Shown here one piece after another: positions 35,649 through 46,167 of a stretch of 64,000 bases of DNA (the stretch's first letter is position 1; each line of letters starts with the position of its first letter). Position numbers and translations under genes: made by a program. The stretch is taken from contig NZ_KB850117.1 of assembly GCF_000369625.1 (NCBI RefSeq), forward strand, positions 62,001-126,000, read 5' to 3'. The notes under the pieces are model-generated. The model was given only the letters and a program-made list of their open reading frames with translations, ran no database searches and had not been told where the DNA came from. This DNA comes from Acinetobacter variabilis (lineage in GTDB: Bacteria > Pseudomonadota > Gammaproteobacteria > Pseudomonadales > Moraxellaceae).

Positions 35649-36661
35649 GCCCAAGCCGTCCGTTGTGTTTTCATTAATAATAGGAAAAATGGTGCTCCCA
35701 ATAGCATGGTGAAAATTCCAATTGGAATTTCAAAGGTCAACAGTACCCGTGAAAAGTTATCAATCAACAGTAAGAAACTACCGCCCAACAGCATATTGGC
35801 CGGAATGCTATAACGATGATCAGGGCCAACTAACATCCGCACGATATGCGGCATAAACAGGCCATACAGACTAATAATGCCTGCGGCCGCTACAGAAGTT
35901 GAGGTACATAAGGTCACAAACACAATCAAACACAGTTGTTCCCAACGTGGATTCACCCCCACTGCCTGTGCCTCTTCTGCACCCAAAGCCATTAGGTTTA
36001 AACGCCAGCGCATGGCGTATAAACCAGCTAAAGCGATACAAATCGGAATGATTGCATATTGCACTTTTTGCCACGAGGCTTGATGTAGATTACCCATGGT
36101 CCATTGCACAATGGCTTGCAGTTTAAATGGATCACTGAGGTACTGAATAATGGTTAAACCTGCCAAAAATAGACCCGATACGATCATCCCTGATAAAATC
36201 ACCATCACCAGCGCAGTTTGGCTTTCATGTTTTTGTTGGGCAAATAAGTAGGTCAATGCCACAGCACAGACACCAAAAATAAATGCGGATAAATTCGGCG
36301 AAAGCCAACTTAAAGTCAGTGCTAAGGCGGCACCAAAAGCTGCACCTGAGGAAATCCCTAAAACATACGAATCGACTAATGGATTTCTAAATAAAGCTTG
36401 TAAACCATTCCCCGCAGTGGCTAAGGCTGCACCGACCATAAAGGTCAGTAAAATACGTGGCATACGGACATTGACTAGAATGTTTTGCATCAATAGAAAT
36501 TGTTCCGCATCGTAATAAGGTGTACCAAATAAAAATTGCACACACCACAGCACATAATCCCATGCATTTAGACTTTGGCTCGGTCCAATTAAGAGCGATA
36601 AAAAAATCAGGAGCAATGGCACTGGATAAAACCAGGTATATTTTAAGGATTGCAGTGTCAT
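35645..36661 (-). CDS. FecCD/BtuC-family ABC permease
   Basis: The 338-residue protein has about ten TM segments. The early VNVRMPRILLTFMVGAALA and the NPLVDSYVLGISSGAAFGA region are typical of the FecCD family, and a GLFMPHIVRMLVG segment contacts the ATPase. It forms the inner-membrane channel for iron-siderophore uptake. Its ATG overlaps the binding-protein stop by one base (TAATG). Confidence 0.93.
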   Translation of the reverse strand: MTLQSLKYTWFYPVPLLLIFLSLLIGPSQSLNAWDYVLWCVQFLFGTPYYDAEQFLLMQNILVNVRMPRILLTFMVGAALATAGNGLQALFRNPLVDSYVLGISSGAAFGAALALTLSWLSPNLSAFIFGVCAVALTYLFAQQKHESQTALVMVILSGMIVSGLFLAGLTIIQYLSDPFKLQAIVQWTMGNLHQASWQKVQYAIIPICIALAGLYAMRWRLNLMALGAEEAQAVGVNPRWEQLCLIVFVTLCTSTSVAAAGIISLYGLFMPHIVRMLVGPDHRYSIPANMLLGGSFLLLIDNFSRVLLTFEIPIGIFTMLLGAPFFLLLMKTQRTAWA

Positions 36662-37683
36662 TACATCAGCTCCTTTGCCAAACTTGCGCCATACAGCTTG
36701 CTTAATATTCTCAGTTTCAATGTATCTACAGGTAAGTCCGATTGTTCTGGATAAATACTGTGATTAAGATGAATAGCGGTCACAATAATTTTGATGGTAT
36801 GTGGGTTATAAATAAATGCAGGCGTTAAATTAAAAACCTTTTGTTGTTTGACTGCGTTTAAACCTTTTAATTCTTCACGCTGATAAATCAGTTCTGGATT
36901 AGTATTCCACAGCACAATATTGTCCGGATTCCATTCAATCAGCGTTTCTGGATTCACATTCGGTTGATTGGTCTCAGTTTCAACAATGTTGTATGCCCCT
37001 GCCAATTCAATAAAATCATTGGTGATGGATTTACGCCCCGAAGTGGAATAAATCCGCCCCCCTGACCAAGCATAGTAAATCGATTGTCGCTCAGGCTGTC
37101 TTGAGGTTTTCTCAGCCACTTCTGCCACAATATTATCGGCAAACTGTAAAATCTCCTGCGACCGTTGTTCTGCACCGGTCAGTACGGCAATTTCAGCAAG
37201 TTCTTCTTTAACTTGTTTAAATGTTCCCGATTCCATTACATACACCGCAATGCCAAACTGCCTCAATAATTCAATGGTTTGGGTTTGCCCACTGACCAAG
37301 ACTACCAAGTCAGGCTTCAGTGCCATTAAGCTTTCAATATTGGTGGCATTAGAGCCTTGTGAGGGTGTCGCAAGTTGTTTCTGGGCAATGCGGGCATCCA
37401 TTTTGGAATAGGCATCAAACAACAAAGGTTGAAGATAAATTTCTGCAGGAATACCGACCACTTTCGGTCCTTGTCCCAACATATATAAACCATCTAAGCC
37501 CGACTCAAATAGCGAAACAATACGCTGTGCAGGTTGATCAACACAGACCTTTGTCGCTGAACTGTCTACAACGCAACGTTGATTGGCTGAGGCGGATACA
37601 ACATTATCTTGTGGTGGTTTTGGAGACTGACAACCCATCAATACACTTGTCACCATCCCCAAAATAAAGATATGGCTGCGCAT
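36661..37683 (-). CDS. Siderophore-binding periplasmic lipoprotein
   Basis: A type III (helical-backbone) substrate-binding protein of about 340 residues. I choose ATG 37683 (MRSHIFILGMV), which overlaps the receptor stop as TAATG, rather than the ATG four codons upstream. The signal peptide ends at the lipobox VLMGC, so the protein is lipid-anchored. AQRIVSLFESGLDGLYMLG and LMALKPDLVVLVSGQ are typical of the family. It delivers the chelate from the receptor to the permease. Confidence 0.9.
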   Translation of the reverse strand: MRSHIFILGMVTSVLMGCQSPKPPQDNVVSASANQRCVVDSSATKVCVDQPAQRIVSLFESGLDGLYMLGQGPKVVGIPAEIYLQPLLFDAYSKMDARIAQKQLATPSQGSNATNIESLMALKPDLVVLVSGQTQTIELLRQFGIAVYVMESGTFKQVKEELAEIAVLTGAEQRSQEILQFADNIVAEVAEKTSRQPERQSIYYAWSGGRIYSTSGRKSITNDFIELAGAYNIVETETNQPNVNPETLIEWNPDNIVLWNTNPELIYQREELKGLNAVKQQKVFNLTPAFIYNPHTIKIIVTAIHLNHSIYPEQSDLPVDTLKLRILSKLYGASLAKELM

Positions 37684-39827
37684 TAGAATGCCCATTGCAC
37701 AGACATTGATGCCTTGATTGGCTCACCCGTCTGCACCCATAAATGGCTGTAACTCGAACGGTAATAGTGTTCATTAAATAGGTTGTGAATATTCAACTGA
37801 TAACGCAGTTGTGGATTGGCTTGGTAATAAGCGCCAACATCCACCACCTGATAGGCTGGTAAACGGAAACCATTCATGACATTGCTTGGACTGTCGCCAC
37901 TGCGTGAGCCGACATAACTGAGATTCGCCATCAGGCCTGCATTTTGCCAAGGGTCATACGCTACATTTAGATTGGCAGAATGTTCTGGTACATTAGTCAG
38001 AGGCGCACCACTCGAAATCAGCTCATCCTTACTTACCTCAGCATTGACCCATGCGTAATTAGCAGAAAGCTTAAGTTGATCATGCAATTGAACGCTCAGA
38101 TCGAATTCAATCCCACGGCTTGAAATTTCACCTACCGCCGCCTCATAGTTAGGATCGATGGCATCGGTCATCAACACATTGTTTTTACGCATATCAAACC
38201 ACGCCAAGCTCAAAGCATCGGTATCTGAGCATTGCCATTTGGCACCCACTTCATAGCTTTTGGCTGTTTCAGGTTCAAAGGTTTCTAAAGTTCGACTCAT
38301 GCCATTGTTCATGGAAAAGGCTTCGCCATAATTGGCATAGAGAGACCATGTTGCACTTGGACGGTAGTTAATCCCGATGCGTGGGCTCAATTGCGCATGC
38401 GTGGTTTGATCCTCTAAGCCTTTCATGTGATTCTGAAAATCTTGCTCAACACGATCCCAACGTAATCCCATGAGTAGATTCCATTGATCATTGAAGAACA
38501 TTTGGTCTTGAACATTTACCGCAACATAACGCTGGTTCTCATCACTGTTGGTATGCAGTGGCATATCAGGATTAAACTGCCCATAGACTGGACGATAAAT
38601 ATCGATCCAATTCGGGTTGCTCGCAGAATGATTCAGACGGTACTGCTGTTGCATAAAGTGAAAACGACCCACTTCAAGACCAAGGACCAACTCATGTACC
38701 AAAGCTTGCGTTTCGAACTGTCCTAAAGCCTCGACCTGCGCCATCACATCTTCGGTCTGATAGTCACGATAGCGACGTTGGCGTTCTAAAGTGCGTAAAT
38801 CGGCTTGAATCTTACGTGGTTCAGTGGAAAAACCGACCATTTGTGCATCTTTATAACTGAGTGCACCATTCATTTTCCAAGTATCATTGAAGCGATGTGC
38901 TAAACGCAGTTGATATAAATTGTCTTTGACACGCATATCACCATCATGCGGTTCACCGGTAAAGGTGTGCTTGTCCATGGTGATTTGATTATTGACCGCA
39001 GTCAGCCCACGATCAAAGGTGCCAAGATGCTGACTAAATTCAGTATCCAGATCAAGTTGTGTGTCTGGTGAGATTTTCCAAGTGAGTTGTGGTGCAACAA
39101 ATAACCGTTCTGAGCTAACATGATCACGGAAGGATTGATTATCCTCTACGGCAATTCCTAAGCGATACGCCACTTGTTCAGTAATCGGTGCAGTATGTTC
39201 AGCACTAATGCGATATTCTTCTTGACTTGAAGCACGTAGATTAAGTGCTGTCGCACTTTGCCAGCTTGGTTTTTTTGTGGTGACGTTTAATGCACCGCCA
39301 ATTTCACCCCTTCCATACAGAGCCGCATTTGGCCCCTTTAAAAAATCCAAAGATGCAATATTGACCATATCACGTGGTGCAGATATGCCACGGTTCACAC
39401 TTAGGCCATTGCGGATATATTCCACGCCTGTATTTGGATTACCTTCAAAACCACGGAATGAATAATTATCCCAAAAACCACCGCCATAGCTATTATTGTT
39501 CGATACCCCACTGACCAAATTCAATGCTTGATCAATCCGTTGAATATCCTGCTGTTTTAAAATGTCTTCAGCTAAATGTGTTTTATTAAATGGGACATCC
39601 AATAATTCATGCTGAAATTTAGTGATTGATTTGGATGAGGATTCTGATTCGGTTGTGCCCGTTGCAGTCACGGTGATGGTATCTAAACGATTCACCTCAT
39701 CAGCCATCACTAACGTACTCACGCCAACACCACTCATCAATACAACTAAACGCAAACTCACTACAACCACCCTCGGCTTTATGCACAAAAAAAATGCATA
39801 AATAAAATTAGAATACTTTGGGTGCAT
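37683..39827 (-). CDS. TonB-dependent siderophore receptor
   Basis: An outer-membrane receptor of about 714 residues. A signal-like hydrophobic stretch precedes the TonB box region LDTITVTATG, then the plug (NNSYGGGFWDNYSFRGFEGN, FLKGPNAALYGRGEIGGALNV) and a long strand-rich barrel ending in Phe (SVQWAF). The start is uncertain: the first ATG gives an unusually long leader. It leads a translationally coupled operon: receptor, binding protein, permease, ATPase, GNAT. The ligand cannot be told. Confidence 0.92.
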   Translation of the reverse strand: MHPKYSNFIYAFFLCIKPRVVVVSLRLVVLMSGVGVSTLVMADEVNRLDTITVTATGTTESESSSKSITKFQHELLDVPFNKTHLAEDILKQQDIQRIDQALNLVSGVSNNNSYGGGFWDNYSFRGFEGNPNTGVEYIRNGLSVNRGISAPRDMVNIASLDFLKGPNAALYGRGEIGGALNVTTKKPSWQSATALNLRASSQEEYRISAEHTAPITEQVAYRLGIAVEDNQSFRDHVSSERLFVAPQLTWKISPDTQLDLDTEFSQHLGTFDRGLTAVNNQITMDKHTFTGEPHDGDMRVKDNLYQLRLAHRFNDTWKMNGALSYKDAQMVGFSTEPRKIQADLRTLERQRRYRDYQTEDVMAQVEALGQFETQALVHELVLGLEVGRFHFMQQQYRLNHSASNPNWIDIYRPVYGQFNPDMPLHTNSDENQRYVAVNVQDQMFFNDQWNLLMGLRWDRVEQDFQNHMKGLEDQTTHAQLSPRIGINYRPSATWSLYANYGEAFSMNNGMSRTLETFEPETAKSYEVGAKWQCSDTDALSLAWFDMRKNNVLMTDAIDPNYEAAVGEISSRGIEFDLSVQLHDQLKLSANYAWVNAEVSKDELISSGAPLTNVPEHSANLNVAYDPWQNAGLMANLSYVGSRSGDSPSNVMNGFRLPAYQVVDVGAYYQANPQLRYQLNIHNLFNEHYYRSSYSHLWVQTGEPIKASMSVQWAF

Positions 39828-39848
39828 TATTCATTTGATTTGTGCACC
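39821..39848. promoter_or_regulatory. Inverted repeat at the receptor start
   Basis: GGTGCA and TGCACC are separated by 16 bases and overlap the start codon at 39827. It could bind a regulator or fold in the leader RNA. No convincing Fur box was found in 39828-39985, which should hold the operon promoter. Confidence 0.3.
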
Positions 39849-39985
39849 AAATATAAGCATATATATTCAAATAAGCATCAGCTTAGAGTTGAATACACTC
39901 TTGTATACAAGATGGTGGTATTACAAGCAAAAAAAATGCCAACTTTGGGAATTGGTATTCAAATTCATCTATTTATAAGTTTTAA

Positions 39986-40666
39986 TTAAAGATTAGAAAT
40001 CATATGCAAGGTAATATTTTTTACATCTTCGATACTATGCAGGACATGATGTTCAGCGAGATGAATTGCACCCTCAGCATCACGATTTAGAATACGTCGT
40101 AAAATTGCCCCGTGATCTTCATAGGCATGTTGAATATCAAATTCACGCATGGCACCCAAACTCAGTACAATTCGAATCTTCTCGCTGATCTCGTGATGGA
40201 TCTTCGCAATTTGGTTGTTCCCTGCAGCCCGCACTAAAGCACAGTGAAAATCTTCACTTTGTAATACCAATTCTTTAATGTTCTGATTATAGGCTCTTGG
40301 TTCGACCAACCAGAGTTGTTTGAGCTTTTGTAGTTCTAACGACTGTTCATGATCCAGCATACATAAGCGTTTGACTGCCTCTTTTTCCAAGATCATGCGT
40401 AAATCAAACAACTCTTGATAGAAATTAAAGTCTAAGGGTTTAATTTCCCAACCACTGCGAAAATGCACATTCACATAACCTTCTTGCTCTAAACGATAGA
40501 GGACTTGACGAATAGGCGTGCGACTCACTTGATATTTTTCAGCAATATCCGTTTCAGTGAAGCGTTGTCCTGGTTTAAGTTGAAAACTAAAAATATCGTC
40601 TTTGATTTGTTGGTAAATGATATTGGCTAAGTTTGTGGAGCCTGATTTTGCGATCGTTGTCGCCAT
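39986..40666 (-). CDS. GntR-family regulator (FCD subfamily)
   Basis: The 226-residue protein has an N-terminal winged HTH (IYQQIKDDIFSFQLKPGQRF, then TDIAEKYQVSRTPIRQVLYRLE) and a C-terminal all-helical FCD ligand domain with DLRMILEKEAVKRL and two late His residues typical of metal-binding FCD folds. Regulators of this type control catabolism of organic acids or sugars. Neighbours on both sides are unrelated (iron uptake on one, IS debris and the acetoin genes on the other), so its target is uncertain. Confidence 0.88.
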   Translation of the reverse strand: MATTIAKSGSTNLANIIYQQIKDDIFSFQLKPGQRFTETDIAEKYQVSRTPIRQVLYRLEQEGYVNVHFRSGWEIKPLDFNFYQELFDLRMILEKEAVKRLCMLDHEQSLELQKLKQLWLVEPRAYNQNIKELVLQSEDFHCALVRAAGNNQIAKIHHEISEKIRIVLSLGAMREFDIQHAYEDHGAILRRILNRDAEGAIHLAEHHVLHSIEDVKNITLHMISNL

Positions 40667-40783
40667 CCGTGATTCTCTTCGTATATCTTTTTAATACAGA
40701 AATTATAAGGGTATAAAGAGTATTTTAGTGAAGTTGCATAAATAAAATAGATTCTGTAGACATTTCCTATTCGTAAATAAACC

Positions 40784-40975
40784 GGCTTTGTTGCATAAAG
40801 ACTTAAAATAGAATTTTCGTAAATTACTTAAATTTAAGTGACAACTTGGGTGTGAGGTCGGCCTAATTCTGTAAACTTATTTAAGACATGAGTAGTACTA
40901 CTGCGCAAGGTGCATAAATCTATTGGGCTTGACTATAAAATTTCTAGCATTGAGTTTATCTACCAATAGGAATCG
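40784..40975 (-). mobile_element. IS5-family terminal fragment
   Basis: It begins GGCTTTGTTGCATAAAG and encodes degraded C-terminal IS5 transposase sequence on the minus strand, matching 5682-5925 in part. It is too short and too diverged to be functional. Confidence 0.65.
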
Positions 40976-41341
40976 TTTAGCTATATGTATTCTAAAATGG
41001 TCAAAATTCACAAGTTCATGAATCAAGTTTTTTACATTCAAATAAATTATCTTGTAATTCATTGGTTATTAATGAAATATTAACTATTTAATTGATGAAC
41101 TAGACTTTAGGTAAACATAAGTTAAGTAGACGAATTTCGGTATTAAATTCATTAATATTGATATAAATTAAATTATACATTATGTGTTGTCAATTTCTTC
41201 TTAAAAAATAGAGTTTTCCAATCACTATTATGAGAATGAGTTTGTAAATACAGACTCATTTCCTATCGCTATAAATATTAAAAATAGCTACATAGAGTTT
41301 ATCTCTAGCTTATTCAAATTTGTCTTTGAAATTAGGCGTTA
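40976..41341. other. AT-rich intergenic stretch
   Basis: No gene or clear repeat is supported. It lies downstream of the acetoin/butanediol cluster; no strong terminator was identified. Confidence 0.4.
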
Positions 41342-42400
41342 CTACGGATGAACAATAATTTTTACAGCAGACTCATTATTATGAATCAATGTTTCAAAGC
41401 CTTTAGAAACAAGATCATCTAATGCAATACGTTGGGTAATAAAAGGTTCCAGATTAATCTTACCTTGCTCGACTAAACGGATGGTTTCCTGATGGTCATT
41501 GACATAAGCAATCGTGCCACGAATATCGAGCTCTTTCATGACCACACTATGCACATTAATTGTGGCAGGATGGCTCCAAATAGAAACAATGACGACTAGC
41601 CCTGTTGGTTTTATCGCCGTCACCAGTGTATCCATGACTTTATTAACACTACTACATTCAAAAGCGACATCAACACCGTGGTCTTCCGTAATTTTCATTA
41701 CTTCGGCAACTACATCAACTTGTGATGGGTCTAGTACATAATCTGCAACGCCCGCTTCTATCGCTTTTTCTTTACGTTTTGCACTCAGTTCAGTGATGAT
41801 CACCGTGAGACCTTTAGCCTTTAAAATGGCTGATAAGAGTAAACCTATTGGGCCTGCTCCACCAACCAGTGCGATATCACCAGCTTTTGCACCACTTCGT
41901 ACATAGGCATGATGACCAACGGACAAAGGTTCTATCAATGCTGCTTGGTCTAAGGGAATATCATTTGAGATAGGATGTACCCAACGGCGCTGAACCGCAA
42001 TTTTTTCAGAAAGACCGCCGCCGCGTCCGCCTAAACCAATAAAGTTCATATTTTTTGATAAATGATATTTATCATTCGGCCCAGTCGGTACATCATCCGC
42101 AATAATGTAGGGTTCAACTACGACATGTTGCCCAATTTGAATATCATCTACTCCCTCACCAACTGCATAAACTACGCCTGAAAATTCATGTCCCATTGTT
42201 ACAGGTGCAGATTCTCCTGAAATTGGATGTGGATGACCACAAGGTGGAATAAAAATAGGGCCTTCCATGAATTCATGTAAATCTGTACCGCAAATACCGC
42301 ACCATGCAACTTGAATTCCAACTGTGCCTGGAACTACTTTCGGTTCAGGAATATCTTCAATCCGAATATCCCCTCGGTCATAAAAACGAGCTGCTTTCAT
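41342..42400 (-). CDS. 2,3-butanediol dehydrogenase (zinc-type MDR)
   Basis: The 352-residue protein is a medium-chain zinc dehydrogenase: CGICGTDLHEF with catalytic zinc ligands, GHEFSGVV, and the cofactor motif VGGAGPIGLL. Its closest pattern is R,R-butanediol dehydrogenase, with the FIPPCGHPHPISGE insertion. It oxidises butanediol to acetoin with NAD. It is the last gene of a minus-strand cluster with acetoin reductase and the acetoin dehydrogenase complex, which supports the role. Confidence 0.88.
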   Translation of the reverse strand: MKAARFYDRGDIRIEDIPEPKVVPGTVGIQVAWCGICGTDLHEFMEGPIFIPPCGHPHPISGESAPVTMGHEFSGVVYAVGEGVDDIQIGQHVVVEPYIIADDVPTGPNDKYHLSKNMNFIGLGGRGGGLSEKIAVQRRWVHPISNDIPLDQAALIEPLSVGHHAYVRSGAKAGDIALVGGAGPIGLLLSAILKAKGLTVIITELSAKRKEKAIEAGVADYVLDPSQVDVVAEVMKITEDHGVDVAFECSSVNKVMDTLVTAIKPTGLVVIVSIWSHPATINVHSVVMKELDIRGTIAYVNDHQETIRLVEQGKINLEPFITQRIALDDLVSKGFETLIHNNESAVKIIVHP

Positions 42401-42421
42401 TATGTATTCCTTATGTTGATA

Positions 42422-43207
42422 TTAACGGTACACCATTCCACCATCTGTCAAAATAGACTGCCCTGTAATGTAGTTTGCATCCTCGCTGGCTAAAAATGCA
42501 ACTAATGCAGCCACGTCATCTGGTGTTTCAGCACGTCCTAAAGCAATACCATCTACATATTTTTTATACGTTTGACCAACTGGTGCGCCTGTAATTTCAG
42601 AGAAACGCTCATCTATTTCGACCCACATATCTGTACCAACAACACCCGGACAATAACTATTTACAGTAATGTCAGCACTGGCATATTCTTTAGCTGCAGC
42701 TTGTGTCAATGCACGAACTGCAAATTTAGTTGCTGAATAAACACCGAGGAGAGCAAAACCCTCATGACCTGCGATTGAGCAGGCATTAATAATTTTTCCA
42801 GCCTGTTGGCGTTGTTTAAATTTATTTGCTGCGGCTTGAATCCCCCAAAGTACACCACCGACATTGATGTTCATGATTTGGTTAAATTCACTCGGCGTTA
42901 CTTCTGCCAACGCTTTAACTTGTGCAATCCCTGCATTATTGATCATGATATCAAAGCCATTAAGTGTCGATTCTGCATGATCAATTGCATGACTGACTTG
43001 TATTGGATCTGAAATATCTGCAATAAATGTGGTGGCTTTTACGCCAAAGGCTTCGATCTCTTGTTGAACAGTATTTAGCTTTTCTTGATGAAGATCGACC
43101 AATGCAATATGAACACCTTCTTGTGCCAAACGTAAGGCAATACCATGTCCAATTCCTTGTGCTGCACCCGTAATTAATGCAACTTTATTGTTTAAACCTC
43201 TAGGCAT
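42422..43207 (-). CDS. budC: Acetoin/diacetyl reductase (meso-butanediol dehydrogenase, SDR)
   Basis: A 261-residue classical SDR with [13 protein letters not shown] for NAD binding, NNAGIAQ, a catalytic Ser in ACSIAG, and Tyr-Lys in VYSATKFAV. The C-terminal [18 protein letters not shown] and [10 protein letters not shown] match budC/acetoin reductases. It converts diacetyl, acetoin and butanediol stereoisomers. It lies 21 bases upstream of the zinc dehydrogenase and 11 after lpd, so all are co-transcribed. Confidence 0.85.
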   Translation of the reverse strand: MPRGLNNKVALITGAAQGIGHGIALRLAQEGVHIALVDLHQEKLNTVQQEIEAFGVKATTFIADISDPIQVSHAIDHAESTLNGFDIMINNAGIAQVKALAEVTPSEFNQIMNINVGGVLWGIQAAANKFKQRQQAGKIINACSIAGHEGFALLGVYSATKFAVRALTQAAAKEYASADITVNSYCPGVVGTDMWVEIDERFSEITGAPVGQTYKKYVDGIALGRAETPDDVAALVAFLASEDANYITGQSILTDGGMVYR

Positions 43208-43218
43208 GTTGCGACTCC

Positions 43219-44619
43219 TTAAATATGAATTGCACGTTGCATTGCCGACAATACCGACTCATGCATCGCCTCAGATAAAGTAGGATGAGGGAAAATGACC
43301 TGTGCTAAGCTTTCATCCGTAGCTTCTAGGTATTTTGCTATAGCAAAACCTTGAATGTGTTCGGTGACTTCATGTCCGACCATGTGAGCACCCAACAATT
43401 CCCCCGTTTCCTGACTAAAAATGGTTTTAACAAATCCTGCGCTATCGCCCAAAGCCAATGCCTTACCATTGGCTTGTAAAGGGAACTTACCCACATTGAT
43501 ATTCAAGCCCGCAGCTTTCGCTTTCTGTTCTGTCAAACCAATACTGGCCACTTGCGGATGAGTAAAAATACAGCCAGGAATTTGTGTACGATCTAAAACA
43601 TGTGCATGACTTAGGCCTGCAATTTTCTCCACACAAAGAATGGCTTCATGACTGGCTTTGTGTGCCAAACAGGGTGCACCTGCGACATCGCCAATTGCAT
43701 AAACACCCACGACATTGGTTTTACACCATGAGTCAACTTTGATAAAACCATTTTCAAATTCAACACCCAAATCGTCTAGGCCAAGATTTTCCGCATTCGG
43801 TTTCACGCCAATAGCTGAAAGCACCTTTTCAACGCTAATGATTTGCACACCTGCTAAAGTTTCAATATGACAATGCACTTGAGCCTGATCAGTTTCTATT
43901 TTTTTTACCGTTGCTTCGGTTAAAACCTGCATCCCCTGCTGTTCAAATTGCTTTTGTACATACTTCGCAACTTCAATGTCTTCACTAGGGAGAATCTGCT
44001 TGGCAATATCAACCAAGGTGACTTGGCAGCCTAAGTCTTGGTATAGGCTTGCAAACTCACTGCCTATAGCACCCGAACCAATGACCAGTAAAGACTTTGG
44101 TAATTGCTCTGGAACTAAAGCCTCTTTATAACTCCAGACCTGATGGCCATCTACAGGAATATGAGGCAAATTGGCCGCACGTGCGCCTGTTGCGACAATA
44201 ATATGCGGTGCAGAAATCTGCTGTTTTTGACCATTCGCATCTGTAAGCTCTAATTGCTCTTTGGCAATAAACTGGGCTGCTGCGTTAAAAACAGTGATTT
44301 GATTTTTTTTCAATAGTTGACCGATACCTTGCACCAGTTGCTCAGAAACCTGTCTGCTATGATGGACCAGTTTTTGAATGTCAAAATCAACCGCGTTAAG
44401 CGTAAAGCCAAACTGCTCTGCGTGTTTGAAGTGCTGTGCAAGCGCAGCTCCGCTCAATAAAGCCTTGGTTGGAATACATCCCCAATTAAGACACACTCCA
44501 CCTAAGTGTTGTTTTTCAACGATTGCAGTTTTTAATCCCAGTTGCGCTGCGCGAATCGCAGCGACATATCCTCCAGGACCAGCACCAATAACCACAAGAT
44601 CAAATTGTGTATCTGACAT
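43219..44619 (-). CDS. lpdA: Dihydrolipoyl dehydrogenase (E3) of the acetoin complex
   Basis: The 466-residue flavoprotein begins with the FAD motif [10 protein letters not shown] and carries the redox disulfide [15 protein letters not shown], a second NAD motif [10 protein letters not shown], and the C-terminal His-Glu pair [10 protein letters not shown]. It reoxidises dihydrolipoyl groups on the E2 subunit. It lies 11 bases after acoC, marking it as the dedicated E3 of this complex rather than of pyruvate dehydrogenase. Confidence 0.94.
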   Translation of the reverse strand: MSDTQFDLVVIGAGPGGYVAAIRAAQLGLKTAIVEKQHLGGVCLNWGCIPTKALLSGAALAQHFKHAEQFGFTLNAVDFDIQKLVHHSRQVSEQLVQGIGQLLKKNQITVFNAAAQFIAKEQLELTDANGQKQQISAPHIIVATGARAANLPHIPVDGHQVWSYKEALVPEQLPKSLLVIGSGAIGSEFASLYQDLGCQVTLVDIAKQILPSEDIEVAKYVQKQFEQQGMQVLTEATVKKIETDQAQVHCHIETLAGVQIISVEKVLSAIGVKPNAENLGLDDLGVEFENGFIKVDSWCKTNVVGVYAIGDVAGAPCLAHKASHEAILCVEKIAGLSHAHVLDRTQIPGCIFTHPQVASIGLTEQKAKAAGLNINVGKFPLQANGKALALGDSAGFVKTIFSQETGELLGAHMVGHEVTEHIQGFAIAKYLEATDESLAQVIFPHPTLSEAMHESVLSAMQRAIHI

Positions 44620-44630
44620 GACTATTCCTC

Positions 44631-46166
44631 CTACACCAAAATTAATGCAGGATTATCGACAAACTGCTTCAATACCGATAGGAATTGAGCACCCAACGCA
44701 CCATCAATGACACGATGATCACAAGACAATGTTGCGGTCACCATTTCACGAACAACAATCTCATCATTTTCAACGACAGCACGTTTCTCTGCTATACCTA
44801 AGGCCAGAATTGCACCTTGAGGTGGGTTAATAATGGCATCAAATTGTTGAATACCCAGCATTCCCAAATTGGAAATACTGAAACTACCGCCTTGAAACTC
44901 ATCAGGTGCTAATTTTCCAGTTTTGGCACGTGTTGCCAGATCACGCATATCATTGGAAATTTGCGCCAAAGATTTACGGTTCGCTGCTTTAATGATTGGT
45001 GTGATCAGTCCATTTTCGATGGCCACAGCAACCGAAATATCAGCTTGTTCAAACTGTAAAATCTGCTGATTCTCTTCATCAAACTGAACATTAACTTGTG
45101 GAACTTTAATCAGTGCAGCAGCAGCAGCTTTAATCAGCATATCGTTAATGGACAGTTTGACTTGCGGTACAGTACTGTTAATTTGCTGACGCAAAGCCTG
45201 AACCGACTCAACATTTAAGTCTATCGTTAAGCGAAAATGTGGTGCATTGCGTTTTGCCGCTTGTAGCCGTGCAGCGATTGCTTTACGCATACCATTCATA
45301 GCTATGGTGGTGAATTTTGCTGACTCTGTTGGATGCGCGTACTCAGTATGTTGAGCTTGTACAGGGTTTTCACGTTGATATACAGCTTCAACATCTTCCT
45401 TACAGACTCGTCCACGTGAACCCGATGCACGACAATCATGCAAATTAATACCCCATTGTTTTGCCAAACGGCGAGCAACAGGTGTTGCTAGAACATCACT
45501 ATCATCTGCTTTAGATTTTGCGGCTTTCGTGCTGGCTTGATGACGTACATCTGGCCAAGAACCACCAGCAGCTTGAACTGCGGCCTGAATATCTTGAACA
45601 CTGATACGGCCTTCACGTCCAGAACCTGTAATCTGAGCCAAGTTTACATTATGCTTTTCAGCCAATTTCAAGGCATGTGGCGTTGCAAAAATATCATCGC
45701 TTTGTTGGTAGCCTTGTAACTCATCAGGAATAGAATATCCGCCCTGAGTCACCGCTTTTGATCCATTACCAACACTGTTCTGTTTAGGAGCAGCTTGTAC
45801 TTTGGTTTCAACTTGAGCCACATCGACTTTTTCAGGAACCGCTGCTACCGCTTTATTTTCAGTTACAGCAGGTGTTCCACCTAAAGACTGTGCAAATGCT
45901 TCAACTTCTGCATCAGAAACTTGAGCGTCTGCACAGATTGCAATGATTCCACCTACGACCAGTGTGTCACCATCGTTAGCAATAATTTTTCGTAGCAGGC
46001 CATCAAAAGGTGCTTCCAATACATTGACGATTTTTGTGGTTTCAATTTCACAAATTTCCTGTCCTTTACTAAATTGGGTACCTTCCTGAATCAGCCATTG
46101 GGCAATCGTACCCTCTTCCATGGACAAACCCCATTTTGGGATTTCTAAAGTTTTAATTTCGCTCAT
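44631..46166 (-). CDS. acoC: Acetoin dehydrogenase E2 with two E3/E1-binding domains
   Basis: The 511-residue protein has an N-terminal lipoyl domain with Lys45 in IETTKIVN, a linker, then two peripheral-subunit-binding domains: about 160-197 (FATPHALKLAEKHNV, ITGSGREGRI) and about 226-263 (LATPVARRLAKQWGI, ASGSRGRV). The catalytic acyltransferase domain ends with SCDHRVIDGALG. It transfers the acetyl group from acetoin cleavage to CoA. Two binding domains are unusual and were not expected from the standard AcoC layout. Confidence 0.92.
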   Translation of the reverse strand: MSEIKTLEIPKWGLSMEEGTIAQWLIQEGTQFSKGQEICEIETTKIVNVLEAPFDGLLRKIIANDGDTLVVGGIIAICADAQVSDAEVEAFAQSLGGTPAVTENKAVAAVPEKVDVAQVETKVQAAPKQNSVGNGSKAVTQGGYSIPDELQGYQQSDDIFATPHALKLAEKHNVNLAQITGSGREGRISVQDIQAAVQAAGGSWPDVRHQASTKAAKSKADDSDVLATPVARRLAKQWGINLHDCRASGSRGRVCKEDVEAVYQRENPVQAQHTEYAHPTESAKFTTIAMNGMRKAIAARLQAAKRNAPHFRLTIDLNVESVQALRQQINSTVPQVKLSINDMLIKAAAAALIKVPQVNVQFDEENQQILQFEQADISVAVAIENGLITPIIKAANRKSLAQISNDMRDLATRAKTGKLAPDEFQGGSFSISNLGMLGIQQFDAIINPPQGAILALGIAEKRAVVENDEIVVREMVTATLSCDHRVIDGALGAQFLSVLKQFVDNPALILV

Positions 46167-46167
46167 C

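Noticed and set aside
38484..38726. Plus-strand frame inside the TonB receptor gene
   Set aside because: Antisense shadow of a strongly supported coding sequence, with no start signal.
39828..39985. Fur box before the siderophore receptor
   Set aside because: No sequence close to three GATAAT-type hexamers was found; iron control is likely but not visible.
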